64,000 nt of DNA from an uncultured Desulfosarcina sp. (GCF_963668215.1 NZ_OY764190.1:2666001-2730000), one strand, 5' to 3'; shown: positions 54,195 through 61,880, counted from the first letter of the stretch. Made by a program: numbers and translations. Notes: a model not told the origin generated them from the letters alone.

Positions 54195-54792
54195 AATAAG
54201 CTTTCAATGCGTCTCTTAAAAAAAGTCTGGCGCGGTGAAGGCGCACTTTGATGTTGGCCGGCGTCAAACCCAGGATTTCGGCCGTCTCCTGGGTGTTGAA
54301 GCCCTCGACATCCCGCAGGACGACGACCAGCCGGTATTTTTCGGGCAGATCCAGCAGGGCCTGCTGGATGACCCCGCCGAGTTCTTCGTTGAGCAACAGG
54401 TCCAGGGGCTGGGATGCCCAGCGGGGCAGTTCCGTGGTTATAGCCGACTCGTCGCTCGGCAAAAACGCGTCGATGGACAGTTCCCTGTCCGGGGCGAATT
54501 TGGACCGGCGCTTTTTTTTCAGACAGGCGCTGGTGGCGACCCGGTAAAGCCAGTTTTTGAATTTGGTTTCGTATCGAAAGCCTTTCAGATATTTGAATAC
54601 GTTCAAGAAGGTGTCTTGAACCATGTCCTCGGTGTCACTGGGGTTGTCGCACATCCGCATCCCGAAATTGTACAGGCTTTTTTCGTAACGCTCGACCAGT
54701 TGGTAGAAAAGATCCTGACGACCGGCGTTGATCGCCTGGATCAGCTGGATGTCCTTATCGTCCCTTTTGGTGTTCGCCAGCGGTTTCGGCAT
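54181..54792 (-). CDS. ECF-type RNA polymerase sigma factor
   Basis: 203 residues. Region 2: YEKSLYNFGMRMCDNPSDTEDM and QDTFLNVFKYLKGFR, with KFKNWLYRVATSACLKKKRR. A linker of about 45 residues, then region 4: LPEKYRLVVVLRDVEGFNT, QETAEILGLTPANIKVRLHRAR. A member of the group IV (RpoE-like) class, directing stress-response transcription. Overlaps its anti-sigma gene by 14 bases; ribosome site is poor, so translation is likely coupled to the short ORF upstream (54755-54919). Confidence 0.92.
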   Translation of the reverse strand: MPKPLANTKRDDKDIQLIQAINAGRQDLFYQLVERYEKSLYNFGMRMCDNPSDTEDMVQDTFLNVFKYLKGFRYETKFKNWLYRVATSACLKKKRRSKFAPDRELSIDAFLPSDESAITTELPRWASQPLDLLLNEELGGVIQQALLDLPEKYRLVVVLRDVEGFNTQETAEILGLTPANIKVRLHRARLFLRDALKAYYETE

Positions 54793-54919
54793 CGTTTTTT
54801 TTGCTTGTCACCTGACAGGCATCCCGCATTCATGTGGAGATGCCCAGTTTCGGCAGGATATAGGCCTGGAGCAGAATCCATACCCCCACCACTGCCAGCA
54901 GGGTCAATATTTCCTTCAT
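54755..54919 (-). CDS. Candidate miniature membrane selenoprotein (UGA read as selenocysteine)
   Basis: From ATG 54919 (AAAGGA upstream) the frame encodes 29 residues, MKEILTLLAVVGVWILLQAY then ILPKLGIST, one membrane helix. At 54830-54832 it meets TGA, after which the same frame continues for 24 sense codons (UMRDACQVTSKKND and a charged tail) to TAA at 54755-54757, so U30 and Cys35 would form a U-x4-C pair. A SECIS-like hairpin starts 10-12 bases after the TGA with the apical AGGU (see 54803-54820). Alternatively a 29-residue peptide stops at TGA. It would overlap the sigma factor gene by 38 bases. Function unknown, perhaps redox input to the sigma/anti-sigma pair. Confidence 0.5.
54803..54820 (-). 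other. SECIS-like hairpin after in-frame UGA
   Basis: On the minus strand the RNA reads GCC-UGUC-AGGU-GACA-AGC: a 4-bp stem with apical AGGU loop, extended by two G-C pairs beyond a C/A mismatch. The GGU of the apical loop begins 18 bases after the UGA (17 intervening), within the range of known bacterial SECIS elements, whose apical loops likewise carry GGU. Too short to be certain. Confidence 0.45.
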
Positions 54920-55198
54920 TTCGATTCCTTTCATATGGGTTTGACGGCATGATGTCCAACGCTTTTTTGACAAGCAATCCGGATCCTTTTCGGCCGGGTC
55001 CGATTTGGATTTTCCAGTACCGAGACGAACGACCGACGATCGGTTACACGGTTGTTCTGAATCCATGCTTTTTTTCTTTTACGGAACGGGAAACAGGGCG
55101 TTTTTGACCCGGACGCCGGCAGCATGGCGCAACAAGGCGACGGTCGACCGGCAGAGGTTGTGTCCAAAAAAGGGTAAGGGAAGGGGCAGCGGCCCGGA

Positions 55199-56575
55199 TC
55201 AATGCCTGGCTTTGATGCTGCCGGCGTCGATGCCGTATTTTTTGATCTTGTAGTGGATCGCCCGGCGGCTGATGCCCAATACCTCCGCCGCTTCTTTCTG
55301 AACGCCGCCGGTTTGCTCCAGCGCTCTGAGGATGGTGTTTTTTTCGCTGGCCTCCAGGGACAGGCAGTTTTCGTCAGCCTGCGGGCCGCATTCGTCCCTT
55401 TGGATGCCGGCCAGGTGAAAATCTTCGGGGCGAAGAACATTGTTCCTGCAAAGGACGATGCCGCCCTCGATGGCGTTCTTCAGTTCGCGGACATTGCCGG
55501 GCCAGGAGTGGGTGCAGAGCCAGGCCATGGTTTCCTCGAGGACAGTTACCGGCGCCTGGTTGTGCTGTTGGCAGAACCGGCTGGTGAAATGTTCGACCAG
55601 AAGGGGAATATCCGCTTTCCTTTCCCGCAGCGGGGGAATCGTCAGCGTCACCACCCGAAGGCGGAAAAACAGGTCTTCGCGAAACTGACCGGTTTTGATG
55701 GCCTCTCCCAGATCGGCATTGGTGGCCGCGATGATTCGGCAGTCCACGGGAGTTCCCTTGAGGCCGCCAATTCTTCTGATGGTACGATCCTCGATGAAAC
55801 GGAGCAGCCGGATCTGCATTTCGTGGGAGATGTTGCCGATTTCGTCGAGAAAGAGGGTGCCCGTATCGGCCGTTTCGATGAGACCTTTCTTGTCGCTTAC
55901 GGCATGGGTAAAGGAACCTTTGACGTGGCCGAACAGTTCGCTTTCCAGCAGCCCGGCCGGGGTGGCCCCGCAGTCGACTACGACAAACGGTTTGTCCCGG
56001 CGGGGACCCAATTGGTGGATTTGTTTGGCGATACGCTCTTTGCCCACCCCGCTTTCCCCGAGAATGAGGACGTTGACGCTGCTCCGGGCGACTTTTCGAA
56101 CCAGACCCTGCAAGTTTTTCATGGCCGGGCTTTTGGCCTCGTCCTCGACTTTTCCTTCCGGAGCCGGTTCCGCCGGGTCTGTTGCCGCGGTGCCTTGAAA
56201 TTCCTGGAGCATCTGACGGATTTTTTCGGTCAGCGCCTTGCCGTCGAAGGGCTTCTCGACGTAATCGACGGCCCCGGACCTGACGGCTTTGACCGCGTCG
56301 GGAACGTTGGCATAAGCAGTCAGAAAGATTACCGGGAGGCCCGGCTGGGTCTGGATAATTTCCGACAGCAGCTCCATGCCGTCCATTTCAGGCATTTTTA
56401 CATCGGACACCACAAGATCGATTCGGCGGGTTTTCAGGATTTGAAGGGCCGTGCGTCCGCCGTCCGCCTTGTAAACGGTCAGGCCGCAGCTGGAGAGGCG
56501 GGCATCCAGCACCTCCAGGACGTTATGGTCGTCGTCTACGACGAGAACCGATTGCGAGGGAGAGGGATTGCTCAT
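55199..56575 (-). CDS. Sigma-54-dependent response regulator (GlrR/QseF-like)
   Basis: 458 residues. REC domain (phospho-Asp58 in LVVSDVKMPEMDG), AAA+ domain with Walker A GESGVGKE (173-180), Walker B LFLDEIGN (241-248), R-finger region FFRLRVVTLTIPPLR, and a C-terminal Fis-type HTH (about 420-455, EAAEVLGISRRAIHYKIKKY). The sigma-54 contact loop, normally GAFTGA, is GSFTHA (220-225), a notable change of the fifth position. Last gene of an HK-lipoprotein-RR set ordered like E. coli GlrK-YfhG-GlrR; four bases after the lipoprotein gene. Confidence 0.93.
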   Translation of the reverse strand: MSNPSPSQSVLVVDDDHNVLEVLDARLSSCGLTVYKADGGRTALQILKTRRIDLVVSDVKMPEMDGMELLSEIIQTQPGLPVIFLTAYANVPDAVKAVRSGAVDYVEKPFDGKALTEKIRQMLQEFQGTAATDPAEPAPEGKVEDEAKSPAMKNLQGLVRKVARSSVNVLILGESGVGKERIAKQIHQLGPRRDKPFVVVDCGATPAGLLESELFGHVKGSFTHAVSDKKGLIETADTGTLFLDEIGNISHEMQIRLLRFIEDRTIRRIGGLKGTPVDCRIIAATNADLGEAIKTGQFREDLFFRLRVVTLTIPPLRERKADIPLLVEHFTSRFCQQHNQAPVTVLEETMAWLCTHSWPGNVRELKNAIEGGIVLCRNNVLRPEDFHLAGIQRDECGPQADENCLSLEASEKNTILRALEQTGGVQKEAAEVLGISRRAIHYKIKKYGIDAGSIKARH

Positions 56576-56579
56576 AGGA

Positions 56580-57281
56580 TTATTCGCTGGGGGTCGAGAT
56601 TTCCGTTTTTTTCTTTTGAATGCTCTGGTCGATGGCTTCCAGGGCCTTGATTTTTTCTTTCAGTGAGCGGTTCTCGGCCAGAACTTTGGCGATTTGAAGC
56701 TGCAATTTGTCTGCCCGTTTGGCTTTCTTTCTCAGTTCGGCCACTTCGGCCTGAAGGCGAACGTCGTCATCTTGCGGTTTATCTGTCTTTTCTTGCAAGG
56801 GTGCCGTTTCTGTGCCGGTTGCTTCTGGCCGCTCCGCAGGGGAAACGACTGCCACCTCATCGGATGGCTTGCGGGGCGCCAGACGAACAATCAGCGGGTC
56901 GAGCAGGGCCTGGCTCCAGATGGCATCGGCATCCGTCATTGAATCTGCATACGCATGCCACATGCCGATGGCAACGGAAAATTCGGCCGGCGTGTCGGCC
57001 AGCATGAGGCAGCAGCAGATTTCTCCCAGCCATGCCCGGCGCTCGATTTTCTCGTTTTTACGGTCCGATTTGATGGCTCTGAATTGGGCCAGCGCTTTTT
57101 CGAATTCCCCTTGGTCATAAATTCCCAGGGCCGCATCCAAAGCTTCGTAGTCCTTTTTGAAGCGTTGACGGCTCATTTTGTCATCAAAATTTTGAAAAAT
57201 GGATGCGCAGCCGGTCAATAGAGCCATCAGGGTCATCACCCCGATTAGCCGGCAGCAGGTTGCGTGCAAAGAAACGGTCAT
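56580..57281 (-). CDS. QseG-like coiled-coil lipoprotein
   Basis: 233 residues. The signal peptide ends with LMALLTGC (lipobox, Cys at about 25). Residues 40-110 are a TPR-like helical section (AALGIYDQGEFEKALAQFRA); a Pro/Glu-rich linker follows; residues 175-225 form a coiled coil (LQAEVAELRKKAKRADKLQL). Cell-envelope lipoproteins of this build between the kinase and regulator are seen as QseG/YfhG in enterobacteria, where they help the kinase sense. It lies 146 bases after the kinase gene and four bases before the regulator. Confidence 0.85.
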   Translation of the reverse strand: MTVSLHATCCRLIGVMTLMALLTGCASIFQNFDDKMSRQRFKKDYEALDAALGIYDQGEFEKALAQFRAIKSDRKNEKIERRAWLGEICCCLMLADTPAEFSVAIGMWHAYADSMTDADAIWSQALLDPLIVRLAPRKPSDEVAVVSPAERPEATGTETAPLQEKTDKPQDDDVRLQAEVAELRKKAKRADKLQLQIAKVLAENRSLKEKIKALEAIDQSIQKKKTEISTPSE

Positions 57282-57427
57282 GCGATAGTTGTCCTTGGAT
57301 CCGAATTTGTCTTGGATGTCGCAGGCCCTGTTCGGCCCCGATCCTGTATTTTTTAAACGGTTCTAATCGGCATCGCCCGACAATTCAAGAAAATTCAACT
57401 TTCAACCCGGCCTGTCGGCGACAATTG

Positions 57428-58897
57428 TCAGCGGCCGGGTGCACTCGGCAAGGTGAATCCAAAGGTGCTGCCCTTGCCTACCTGACTGTTGACCCACACC
57501 GTCCCATGGTGCGATTCGACGATGTTTTTGACGATGCTCAATCCCAAACCCACCCCTTCCAGCCGTTCGCGCTCCCGTTGTCCCCGGTAATATTTGTTGA
57601 ACAGAAACGCCTGATCTTCATCCAGAATGCCCGGTCCGTTGTCCTTTACGAAAAAAGAGAGCCTGTTTTTCGACCGGTGCTGGCGGACGCCGATGGTGAC
57701 CCGTGTGTCGGTGCCGGAGAACTTGACGGCGTTGGACAGATAGTTCAGCAGAGCCTGCTGGAGCTGCTTGTGGTCACCGACAATGGGAGGCAATTGGGGG
57801 GGGACCTGAACACGCAGTTCGATTTTTTTAGCCTCGGCGGCCAGTTTGATGCTGTTGGTGCATTCGGTAATCAGGGTGTGGGGGTCGATGGGTTCCAGTT
57901 TCATATTGAGCAGGCCGGGTTCCAGCCGCGAGGCCTGCATCAGGTGGCTCAAGAGGTCGCTGATGCGGCTGATCTCCGAACCGGCGATCTCGAGAAATTT
58001 CTGCTGTCGCTTATTGATGGGGCCCATGACCTCTTCCTGGATCATGTTGACCGATTCGCGAATGGAAGTCAGCGGCGTACGGATTTCGTGGCTGAGCATG
58101 GAGATGAAATCCGAGCGCATGCGCTCCTCCTTGCGCAGGCGATGGGACATTTCGTTGAAAGCGTGGGCCAGTTCGCTGAATTCATCCTGCCCGCGGACCT
58201 CCATCGGGCGACTCAGTCTGTCAGAAGAGATTTCCCGGATGCCGTCCATCAGTTCACGCAGGGGGCGGATCATGGAGTAGGCCAGGTAAAAAATCCCCAG
58301 CAACCCCACCAGGCTGGAGACCGCCAGGCCGATCAGGCCGTTTTTGGCGGAAAGGCGGCCCTTGCGGTTCAATTCCCGGGTGGCCAGCTCGATTTCCTCT
58401 TCGTTTTTTAACCGTTCGGCGGAAATGATGCCGATCCATTCGTTGACGGTCGCTTCGGGAGTCCAGAATCGGTCGATGACGTCCGGATCCCTGGCGTCGC
58501 CGGCAAGATAAGCGGAAACCTTGGCGGCATGGGGGTAGGCCGAATAGGCTTCGCCGATGTCCCGCCAGCTTTCGGAGATGTCGTGGCCTTCGGTGGTCAA
58601 CCGGATCACCATGGAGAGGTTTTCTTCGAAGCTGGCTTGGGCTTCGTTATAAAAGACCAGGTAATCGTTTTTTTTAAGCAGTTGATATTTCTGTCTATTT
58701 TCATCCATTCCGAGGAGGGCTTCGGTCATTTTTTTGGTGGCCGAGGCAATGGCATAGTTTTTCGCAACGATGGTCCCGGACAGCCCCACCACCTGCTGCA
58801 CATTGATGTACATCACCAGGATGGTGCCGTAGAAGATCGCGATAATGACCAAAAACCAGAGCAGCAGTTTTCCGGTTATGCCTAATCGAAATTGCAT
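57428..58897 (-). CDS. Membrane sensor histidine kinase (GlrK/QseE-like)
   Basis: 489 residues from ATG 58897 (MQFRLGITGKLLLW). Membrane helices at about 9-30 and 190-212 flank a periplasmic four-helix-bundle-like sensor. HAMP (SMIRPLRELMDGIREISS), DHp with phospho-His in MLSHEIRTPLTSIRESVNM, and HATPase motifs LLNYLSNAVKFSG, VKDNGPGI and GVGLGLSIV. The arrangement with lipoprotein and sigma-54 regulator genes downstream copies E. coli glrK-yfhG-glrR. Divergent from the sigma-54 promoter region at 59024-59344. Confidence 0.92.
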   Translation of the reverse strand: MQFRLGITGKLLLWFLVIIAIFYGTILVMYINVQQVVGLSGTIVAKNYAIASATKKMTEALLGMDENRQKYQLLKKNDYLVFYNEAQASFEENLSMVIRLTTEGHDISESWRDIGEAYSAYPHAAKVSAYLAGDARDPDVIDRFWTPEATVNEWIGIISAERLKNEEEIELATRELNRKGRLSAKNGLIGLAVSSLVGLLGIFYLAYSMIRPLRELMDGIREISSDRLSRPMEVRGQDEFSELAHAFNEMSHRLRKEERMRSDFISMLSHEIRTPLTSIRESVNMIQEEVMGPINKRQQKFLEIAGSEISRISDLLSHLMQASRLEPGLLNMKLEPIDPHTLITECTNSIKLAAEAKKIELRVQVPPQLPPIVGDHKQLQQALLNYLSNAVKFSGTDTRVTIGVRQHRSKNRLSFFVKDNGPGILDEDQAFLFNKYYRGQRERERLEGVGLGLSIVKNIVESHHGTVWVNSQVGKGSTFGFTLPSAPGR

Positions 58898-59023
58898 GAT
58901 TGGATGGACCTTCCCGAAGCATAGGGGTGTTCGCTCATGTCCATCCACTTTCAGGACGGGCAATGGCGTCGGTTTCCGTTAACACAACTGGTCGGCTCAA
59001 ATCAAACCATGCCGACAAGGTGT

Positions 59024-59057
59024 GCAAATTTCGTAATCGTATGCGCAAATTCCGTAA
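59024..59057 (+). promoter_or_regulatory. Tandem upstream activating sites, GCAAATTYCGTAA repeats
   Basis: Two 13-base direct repeats, GCAAATTTCGTAA (59024-59036) and GCAAATTCCGTAA (59045-59057), exactly 21 bases apart (two helical turns), 64-97 bases upstream of a sigma-54 -24 element. This is the expected distance for NtrC-family activator binding, and the only such activator nearby is the one encoded at 55199-56575. Confidence 0.7.
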
Positions 59058-59120
59058 CTGAAAAGCTTTGTGGACACCCAATTTCGGTTCACCGGGCCGG
59101 TGGACGGGCTTTCAAAATCA

Positions 59121-59136
59121 TGGCATGAGCATTGCT
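59121..59136 (+). promoter_or_regulatory. Sigma-54 promoter
   Basis: TGGCATGAGCATTGCT matches the TGGCAYR-N4-TTGCW consensus at every fixed position, with correct 4-base spacing. Transcription would start near 59146. It points away from the kinase gene toward the structured region at 59146-59294 and the secreted protein gene at 59405. Confidence 0.85.
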
Positions 59137-59145
59137 TTTTATATT

Positions 59146-59294
59146 GTTTTAATTTACAGGGGGAGGCAACATGTTTGGTGTTGCTTCCGATGCCGCCCCA
59201 AGATAATGAGGTTGGCCGTGGCAATAAGGAAGATGGTTTGACCGCCGATAGCTCCGGCATCCCCTGCGTCCGAACCCCTACGGACGCGTTTTTT
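59146..59294 (+). ncRNA. Putative sigma-54-dependent small RNA (or leader), about 150 nt
   Basis: Between the sigma-54 promoter and a strong intrinsic terminator there is no ORF with coding features. A 10-bp stem-loop at 59162-59188 (GGAGGCAACA with TGTTGCTTCC, one G-U pair, 7-base loop) lies near the 5' end. The 3' end is the GCGTCCG/CGGACGC hairpin plus six T residues. The promoter type, the enhancer repeats and the neighbouring QseEGF-like genes recall E. coli GlmY, which is next to glrK and activated by GlrR through sigma-54. I see no sequence kinship with GlmY. An attenuated leader of 59405 is the alternative. Confidence 0.55.
59266..59294 (+). terminator. Intrinsic terminator of the putative small RNA
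   Basis: GCGTCCG (59266-59272) and CGGACGC (59281-59287) pair perfectly around an 8-base loop and are followed by GTTTTTTG. It lies about 120 bases after the predicted start of transcription and 110 bases before the next gene. Confidence 0.85.
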
Positions 59295-59313
59295 GTTTCC
59301 GGTTTGAACGCTG

Positions 59314-59344
59314 CCCTGCAATCATCGAAGCAGGGGTGTTTTTT
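59314..59344 (+). terminator. Second terminator-like hairpin
   Basis: CCCTGC (59314-59319) and GCAGGG (59330-59335) with a 10-base loop, then GTGTTTTTTC. Its right arm can instead pair with CCCCTGC at 59261-59267 (seven pairs), which would disturb the first terminator, so attenuation is conceivable. Confidence 0.6.
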
Positions 59345-59404
59345 CGATCGTGATCCTTGGCCCGAATTGACGTTCCAACAGACCCTGGAGTAGCGCGTTC
59401 CCGC

Positions 59405-60673
59405 ATGAAACGATTTCGGATTCCAAGCTGCCTGACGACTACGCCCTTTCCATGGGCCGCCACCATTTTTCTGGTGGGCCTGATGGTTCTGCTCCCCGGT
59501 TTTTGCCACGCATCGCGACAGGTGAGCCTGGCCTGGGATGCCAATGATCCGGAACCGGAAGGGTATCGGGTCTTTTGTCGGCAGTCCGGCGAGGCATACG
59601 ACTATGACCATCCGATATGGGACAATTCGGCGACCACCTGCACCCTGATCGGGTTGGATGAGTACACCGATTACGCCTTTGTCGTGCGGGCGTACGACGG
59701 CGACCTGGAAAGCGCCGATTCGGAAGAGGTGTGGCTGACCGGTCTGGTCGCCGAGCCCGAGCAGCCGGAAGCGACATCTCCGCAAGACGATGCCGAGGAT
59801 CTCTTTCTGACTCCCGTTCTGCAGTCAGCCGCTTTCAGTTCGGCGGATTCCAGCGACGCCCATTTGCAGACCCAGTGGGTCATCACCCGCGAGTCGGACG
59901 GGGTGTGCATCATGGATCTGACCAGCACCGGCGATCTTACCGAACTGGATGTCCCGGCGCTGATGCTCGAAGAGAATACCACCTATACGTGGACGGTCCG
60001 ATACTACAGCACCAAGGGTTCCGTCTCGGATTGGTCGACGCCCAGCCGGTTTACCACCGGTTCGAGCGCGTTGGACATCGACGGCAACGGCATTCCCGAC
60101 GACCAGGAAGTGGACCCGACCATCGACCTGGATGAAAACGGGGTCGCCGATGCCGAGCAGGAGGACCTGCGCTGCGTAACCGTTTTGGATGGCATCGGCC
60201 AGGTAGCGGTCAGCGCGCCATCCGGAAGCGGGGTGTCCCGGATTACAGCCATGGAGGCCACCGACCTGGATACCATCGGCTCGATCGACGAGATGCCCTA
60301 CGACCTGCCCCTGGGACTGGTCAGTTTCCGACTGGAGTTGGAGCAGACAGGGGGCCTCGCCCGGGTCCGGATCTATTTTTCCGATCCGGCACCCCAGAGC
60401 GCCCGATGGATCAAATACGACACCGTCAACGGTTGGCAGGATTATTCGGACCATGCAACGTTTGACGATGACGGCCTCTTTGTCGATCTGGAAATTCTGG
60501 ATGGCGGGTTCGGCGATGCCGATGGTGTGGAGAACGGCATCATCATCGACCCTTCCGGATACGGTATTGCCGACGACAGCGACGCCTCGCACTCGCTGAC
60601 CGGCTCGCAATCATCGGCCGGCGGTGGCGGTGGCGGCGGATGCTTCGTCGCCACCATGTTGTGGACCCGATGA
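59405..60673 (+). CDS. Secreted FN3/choice-of-anchor U-like protein with truncated CFI-box C-terminus
   Basis: 422 residues from ATG 59405 with a signal peptide (FRIPSCLTTTPFPW, hydrophobic core, GFCHAS). A fibronectin III-like module follows (RQVSLAWDANDPEPEGYRVF and YAFVVRAYDGD), a second FN3-like part (TTYTWTVRYYSTKG), then a Ca-type dockerin-like DIDGNGIPDDQEVDPTIDLD and a choice-of-anchor U-like domain (RWIKYDTVNGWQDYSDHATF). It ends with seven Gly and CFVATMLWTR; CFI-box proteins normally continue for tens of residues, so the anchor is cut short here. May be controlled by the sigma-54 region upstream. Confidence 0.8.
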   Translation: MKRFRIPSCLTTTPFPWAATIFLVGLMVLLPGFCHASRQVSLAWDANDPEPEGYRVFCRQSGEAYDYDHPIWDNSATTCTLIGLDEYTDYAFVVRAYDGDLESADSEEVWLTGLVAEPEQPEATSPQDDAEDLFLTPVLQSAAFSSADSSDAHLQTQWVITRESDGVCIMDLTSTGDLTELDVPALMLEENTTYTWTVRYYSTKGSVSDWSTPSRFTTGSSALDIDGNGIPDDQEVDPTIDLDENGVADAEQEDLRCVTVLDGIGQVAVSAPSGSGVSRITAMEATDLDTIGSIDEMPYDLPLGLVSFRLELEQTGGLARVRIYFSDPAPQSARWIKYDTVNGWQDYSDHATFDDDGLFVDLEILDGGFGDADGVENGIIIDPSGYGIADDSDASHSLTGSQSSAGGGGGGGCFVATMLWTR

Positions 60674-60680
60674 AAACCGC

Positions 60681-61205
60681 TTAATTTCTGAAGCGGATTG
60701 TCTTGCCGCTGGGCTTGTCGTTGGAAAGAACCACGGAAACGATCAAATCCGTGATGGCCTCGATTTCGTCCGGATCGAACCGGGGCACCTCCAGGTCGAA
60801 CGGGGTGTCGGAAACCATGGCGATCAACGTATCGTCCTCCAGGCAGGCGGGGCGCCGATGGCACTGGGACCTGAAGATTTCAATTTTCGGCGCACGGTCT
60901 CTTTTAAATCCTTCCGTTATCAAGAGATCCACGTCTTCAAAATAGGACGCCAGATGGTCCAGGGACTCGTCGGAAGAGTCTTTGACCATGGCGATTTGAC
61001 CGGGTGAGGCGATCATGACGGCATTGGCTCCGGCCTTCCGGTGGCGGTAGCTGTCCTTGCCCTGATGATCGATTTCGAAGCCGTGATGGGCATGTTTGAC
61101 AACGCCCACGCGATACCCCCGGCGTTTCAATTCGGGGATCAGTTTTTCGATCAGCGTGGTTTTGCCGGAATCCGACTTGCCCACGATGGAGAGAATAGGT
61201 GGCAA
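60681..61205 (-). CDS. mobB: Molybdopterin-guanine dinucleotide biosynthesis protein MobB
   Basis: 174 residues. P-loop GKSDSGKTTLIEKLI, then KHAHHGFEIDHQGKDSYRHR and ADLLITEGFKRDRAPKIEIF are the MobB signature segments. Binds GTP and helps form the bis-MGD cofactor of formate dehydrogenases and other molybdenum/tungsten enzymes. Convergent with the secreted protein gene, seven bases between stops; no other mob/moa gene in the window. Confidence 0.94.
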   Translation of the reverse strand: MPPILSIVGKSDSGKTTLIEKLIPELKRRGYRVGVVKHAHHGFEIDHQGKDSYRHRKAGANAVMIASPGQIAMVKDSSDESLDHLASYFEDVDLLITEGFKRDRAPKIEIFRSQCHRRPACLEDDTLIAMVSDTPFDLEVPRFDPDEIEAITDLIVSVVLSNDKPSGKTIRFRN

Positions 61206-61445
61206 AGCAGTCTCCTTCGGCCCATTACGGTGCTCGTGAAAGTGGGTTGAGCGTTTGCAAACGAGACCAAATTAAGTCGGGCGGCAAGGGATGTCAAGAA
61301 GGTCGGACCATGATCGTGCGGCCATTGGATCGACTTGACCGCTGATCCGGATCGGGATACAACTTCTTTCCGTTATGGGGGCGAGGCGGTCGGTCCGGGT
61401 ACTTGCCTGGATCCGCCAACAGTCTCGTTGTCCGATAAACAGCGA

Positions 61446-61880
61446 ATGTCAAACCCATCGAGGTGTACAATCATACCCAATGTTCAAATTGCCGTAGTCG
61501 AAGACGACCCGCTGGTGAGGGATTTCGTGGTGGATGCTTTCGAGTTCAGCATCAACCGCAAAATTCACACCTTTGAGAGCGGTTTTGCGGCCTGGCAGTA
61601 TATTCGATCCGCTGCCCCCGTTCACATCGTATTTGCCGATATCCATGTACCCGAAATCGATGGGCTCGAATTGACCGCCCGGATCAAGGCGGAGGCCCCT
61701 GAAGTCATCTGCATCCTGGCCTCGGGCAATCCCACGGATGCGTCCCGGGCGGAAAGTGCCGGTGCCGATGCCTTTTTACTCAAGCCATACGGCATCAGCG
61801 ACCTTTTTGCCCTGATTCAGACATTTGTGGCAGACGGTGACGACAGGCCAGGGCAAAGTCCTCCGGGTAATGGCCGTTAA
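61446..61880 (+). CDS. Stand-alone receiver-domain protein
   Basis: 144 residues from ATG 61446 (ribosome site not obvious, upstream starts possible). A single REC domain: EDD acidic pocket in VQIAVVEDDPLVRDF, phospho-Asp in HIVFADIHVPEIDG, Thr/Ser in LASGNPTDA (with Ser at the switch position), Lys in FLLKPYGIS. No output domain, like CheY or a phosphorelay shuttle. Its last 86 bases overlap the convergent GalT/HIT-like gene. Confidence 0.85.
   Translation: MSNPSRCTIIPNVQIAVVEDDPLVRDFVVDAFEFSINRKIHTFESGFAAWQYIRSAAPVHIVFADIHVPEIDGLELTARIKAEAPEVICILASGNPTDASRAESAGADAFLLKPYGISDLFALIQTFVADGDDRPGQSPPGNGR

Noticed and set aside
55202..56650. 482-codon plus-strand ORF antisense to the sigma-54 regulator
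   Set aside because: Composition follows the sense gene in antisense; no ribosome site or known domain.
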